Assembly (NCBI GenBank): GCA_024684815.1
Contig: JAIKWL010000065.1
Coordinates: 25,550 to 89,549, forward strand
From: Saccharofermentans sp.
GTDB taxonomy: Bacteria; Bacillota; Clostridia; Saccharofermentanales; Saccharofermentanaceae
Direction: 5' to 3'
DNA length: 64,000 nt
Made by a program: the position numbers and the translations under genes. The notes below the pieces were generated by a model. That model did no database searches, was not told the origin of the DNA, and was given only the letters and a program-made list of their open reading frames with translations. Shown here piece by piece: positions 63,101 to 64,000 of this stretch; the first letter of the stretch is position 1; the number at the start of each line of letters is the position of its first letter.

Positions 63101-63446
63101 CTCCGGGATTAATATCTTTATTCCAACCGGCATTGGTTATCGTATAAAGATCGCCTTCATGTTCAACTACACTGCAGTTGTATGGATTCTCAATATTGTA
63201 GAGATATTCAAAAGTGTAATTCCAATTGCAAATGGGCTTGTCACCGGTATTAGTAAAAACCAGCTCAATATTCGCATGGCCAGACCAAGAAGAAACTACA
63301 TTTTCCCGCACAGAATAGGATGCTTCCGATACACTACGGCATTTAAGAGAGTCAGCAACTTCATCTGCTATAGAGTCCAGTGGCAAACAAGAAATGACCA
63401 GAATAGTTGAAATAATGTAACAAAGGAACCTTTTAAGTCGATGCAT
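60141..63446 (-). CDS. Secreted CBM2 - TSP3 - C-type lectin - caspase-like protein
   Basis: 1101 residues from ATG 63446 (GGGGGT upstream). After the signal peptide (KRFLCYIISTILVISCLP) come two CBM2-like cellulose-binding domains (about 38-145 and 150-260; NWNYTFEYLYNIENPYN, DWTITFSANRSITAAYN). A Thr/Pro linker follows (about 280-335), then five or more calcium-binding thrombospondin type 3 repeats (DGDGLYTSDEELFGTDPNN; about 340-470) and a beta-rich region. A C-type-lectin-like domain (about 640-760; THDEAVAVCDIYGGYPAVIT) precedes a C-terminal caspase-like fold with catalytic His in LLFHGYHG (His959 or His962) and Cys1001 in RLVLNICFSA. No dockerin or SLH. It probably binds plant fibre or sugars and may have peptidase activity. 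Confidence 0.82.
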   Translation of the reverse strand: MHRLKRFLCYIISTILVISCLPLDSIADEVADSLKCRSVSEASYSVRENVVSSWSGHANIELVFTNTGDKPICNWNYTFEYLYNIENPYNCSVVEHEGDLYTITNAGWNKDINPGASVTIGFTASSNDGSDIEYMPSFYLLNNAKVVLPEGSLSVDYVEYSDWASGSSGALILTNKTGSSIGDWTITFSANRSITAAYNVSFADNGDGTYSISGSNYCVIPAYSNYQFGIQCGAHDSSVPFEISNLTVSSSALALDLNDDVNGNGVPDVEEINYNGYIPTATPEVTDTPVPTTTTVVTVTPEPTVTAKPTVTATAMPTTTIEPTVTVTPTDTPEPTPTFYDISLEKDVDGDGLYTSDEELFGTDPNNPDSDYDGVSDGNEIRMMYSPTNADSNLNGVLDGDEDYDDDGIINRNEESYGTCPYIADSDFDGINDYDELFSYGTDPNNDDSDGDYILDGDELKLGLDPATDTSYVEKDNENTKDYSFSSVSEQITEFNTDDQPFSFSFDITAAGRVDKYISVEETGYKYAIEDNTTILGKTPEIVYDDNMKIDSVTVNFTMKNGYETDIDKYSVFYYWEGYNLLIPIETEYDYVTGTVSATNPMTGTYCLVDTYQMYDLLGVKVEETANQSNSRKSVKGATAVIETDSDSQYTVVATGEYNGHSYIVIESDTPITHDEAVAVCDIYGGYPAVITSDEENNFVAGITWSGWIGGNVTFQAIKNPSVNWITGEECTYTYWGFGIYDAYEMKQYEGWPVTFGIWGWNWRDPETYTDAKVICECSSIGKTVSALTFGDDDIELNCYSDSDKDSDGLLDYQELSHFDLGSFDNTTGAYKSASFDDYFKIAKNIGVNVDKKNAETLKKFTARSYNSDVTSADKDRDNYSDLHDVHSLKKMLKVNYILYDGSEKDFEENAKFWERRSRMAFTKKCMNADELLSNWKMMGLNAEGKQEFEIDTVYLLFHGYHGCILLDGENAVSVPINERGKYTIDELATKKMNRLVLNICFSADVAHSVFPDDPFKYGYNIALGFYYLHPEISEIVGWDGRYMSRYSMGSFEEYGLLDGLDDKNKQNHDYYGWIYKKNPDGTLNKSHTYKSTVVGFYIFI

Positions 63447-63612
63447 TTTATACCCCCAAAAAATATTATATTTATAGCCAAAATTTGACATCATTATGGA
63501 TAATATTACGAATGCATCTAACAAACAAGTATTTTTATATACATTTGAAAAAATTCTTATATATTCAATGCTAGACAGATAAAAGTTGGCGCAGATGCAA
63601 ATCTTCTTTTCG
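63447..63612. other. AT-rich upstream region of the CBM2 gene
   Basis: Probable promoter region (TATAAT-like boxes on the minus strand around 63465-63475). The frame of the CBM2 gene stays open through it, but the extra residues have no signal-peptide character. No other gene seen. Confidence 0.45.
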
Positions 63613-63642
63613 AAAAAAAAAGGTTGGAAATTAACTCCAACC
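63613..63642 (-). terminator. Terminator behind the tRNA-Arg 3' half
   Basis: On the minus strand GGTTGGA-7-TCCAACC is followed by nine T. It is the natural terminator of the original tRNA-Arg gene, so the left flank is ancestral chromosome. Confidence 0.75.
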
Positions 63643-63654
63643 CCTTGCAAATAT

Positions 63655-63701
63655 TGGTGATCGTGAGCGGATTCGAACCGCTGGCCTACCGCTTAGGAGC
63701 G
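63655..63701 (-). tRNA. Displaced 3' half of tRNA-Arg(CCU): attachment-site remnant
   Basis: The minus strand reads anticodon loop CTCCTAA, 3' anticodon stem GCGGT, T arm AGCGG-TTCGAAT-CCGCT, acceptor strand CACGATC, discriminator A and CCA. The 5' half is missing: bases before the loop (TTTTGACG) cannot pair with GCGGT. This is how the displaced att half of an element that integrates into the 3' end of tRNA-Arg looks. The element lies to the right, beyond 63701. Confidence 0.75.
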
Positions 63702-63762
63702 TCAAAAGAACAACTAAAAACATTGAAAGGACGGCATTTCCGGGCTATTCCTTTTAATCTTA

Positions 63763-63783
63763 AACCACTTTTCAACCACTTTT
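63763..63783. repeat. Two 10-bp direct repeats next to the att half
   Basis: AACCACTTTT at 63763-63772 and 63774-63783, period 11 bases, about one helical turn. Such repeats near tRNA att sites often are arm-type binding sites of tyrosine integrases; here this is inference. Confidence 0.45.
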
Positions 63784-63867
63784 TCACATTAATAATCTTC
63801 TGATTCTTTAAGTATTGTCATAGTTCCTGATTATCTTAATATACTGAAGTGTATTCTTATCCTTCTA

Positions 63868-64000
63868 CTAATTAAACAACTTCCCGTCACGCATAAAAGA
63901 CAGAACGTTCTCGTGTATTATTCCGTTCCGTTTCTGTATGAGAGAATCCATAGTAAGAACATACTTGGGGTAGTTATCATTAATCTTTTCCAGCGATCTG
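63868..64000 (-). CDS. ATP-binding protein of the AAA/DUF4143 type (C-terminus only)
   Basis: The minus frame is open to the window edge and ends at TAG 63870-63868. The 44 visible codons include LEKINDNYPKYVLTMD and GIIHENVLSFM, the typical last strand and helix of DUF4143 AAA ATPases, which I recognise by memory. It belongs to the region beyond the att half, therefore probably to the integrated element or to DNA on its far side. Function of the family is unclear. Confidence 0.7.
   Translation of the reverse strand, partial: RSLEKINDNYPKYVLTMDSLIQKRNGIIHENVLSFMRDGKLFN

Noticed and set aside
1-64000. CRISPR arrays, rRNA genes, complete prophage
   Set aside because: No regularly spaced repeats, no rRNA motifs and no phage structural genes were seen on either strand.

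Overview
The window (about 64 kb, moderate GC, short intergenic gaps, strong AGGAGG-type ribosome binding sites) comes from a low-GC Gram-positive anaerobe of the class Clostridia. The evidence is a Gram-positive LexA box in front of recA, BlaI/M56 signalling pairs, LytTR and DUF2975/XRE regulators, a desulfoferrodoxin-type superoxide reductase, choline-binding-type wall repeats, a GH31 alpha-xylosidase and a large CBM2-bearing secreted protein. A plant-fibre or gut/rumen lifestyle is an inference from the last two; I cannot name the species.

Layout. 1-1.1 kb: 5' part of recA (minus strand) with promoter and LexA box. 1.27-13.05 kb: minus-strand genes for an L,D-transpeptidase, then a tightly overlapping run proC - rnhA - nudix - ftsK - cinA - murJ - L,D-transpeptidase lipoprotein, followed by serine hydrolase - LytTR - DUF3021-like. 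13.1-18.6 kb: housekeeping (tRNA-Trp, SDR, citrate synthase, lysA). 18.7-25.2 kb: a probable mobile or formerly mobile segment: large serine recombinase, TnpW-like small protein with an SOS-like operator, a BlaI/M56 pair whose M56 protein carries a solute-binding-like ectodomain, a small holin-like type I toxin with a probable antisense RNA, and an oriT-like hairpin cluster. 25.4-34.2 kb: small membrane protein, DUF975-CmpB fusion, SDR, superoxide reductase, GT-C membrane protein, RlmI-type methyltransferase, and a leucine-rich-repeat/wall-binding surface gene broken by an in-frame stop. 34.4-37.4 kb: an HTH regulator with an SOS-like operator and a DUF2975-XRE-DUF4153 operon. 37.5-49.8 kb: a second BlaI/M56 pair with an alpha/beta-hydrolase ectodomain, alpha-xylosidase, P-loop kinase, and two free-standing lipoproteins that are paralogues of the two M56 ectodomains. 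49.7-63.4 kb: surface and secreted proteins, including a 1012-residue adhesin with a leader terminator and a CBM2/TSP3/C-type-lectin protein ending in a caspase-like domain. 63.6-64 kb: a displaced 3' half of tRNA-Arg(CCU), marking the edge of an integrated element that continues beyond the window.

Most interesting system. Two BlaI-M56 receptor operons share nearly identical N-terminal membrane parts but have exchanged ectodomains (a substrate-binding-like module in one, an alpha/beta hydrolase in the other). Each ectodomain has a stand-alone lipoprotein paralogue nearby. This suggests modular receptors in which the beta-lactam sensor of BlaR1/MecR1 has been replaced by other extracellular modules. 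A second theme is a set of shared operators: an SOS-like box at recA, the recombinase module and an HTH regulator; and paired 15-bp boxes at 21-bp spacing in front of the DUF2975 operon and of a distant membrane-protein gene.

All calls are from reading the sequence; no database search was run. Positions of short sites were counted by hand and may be off by one.
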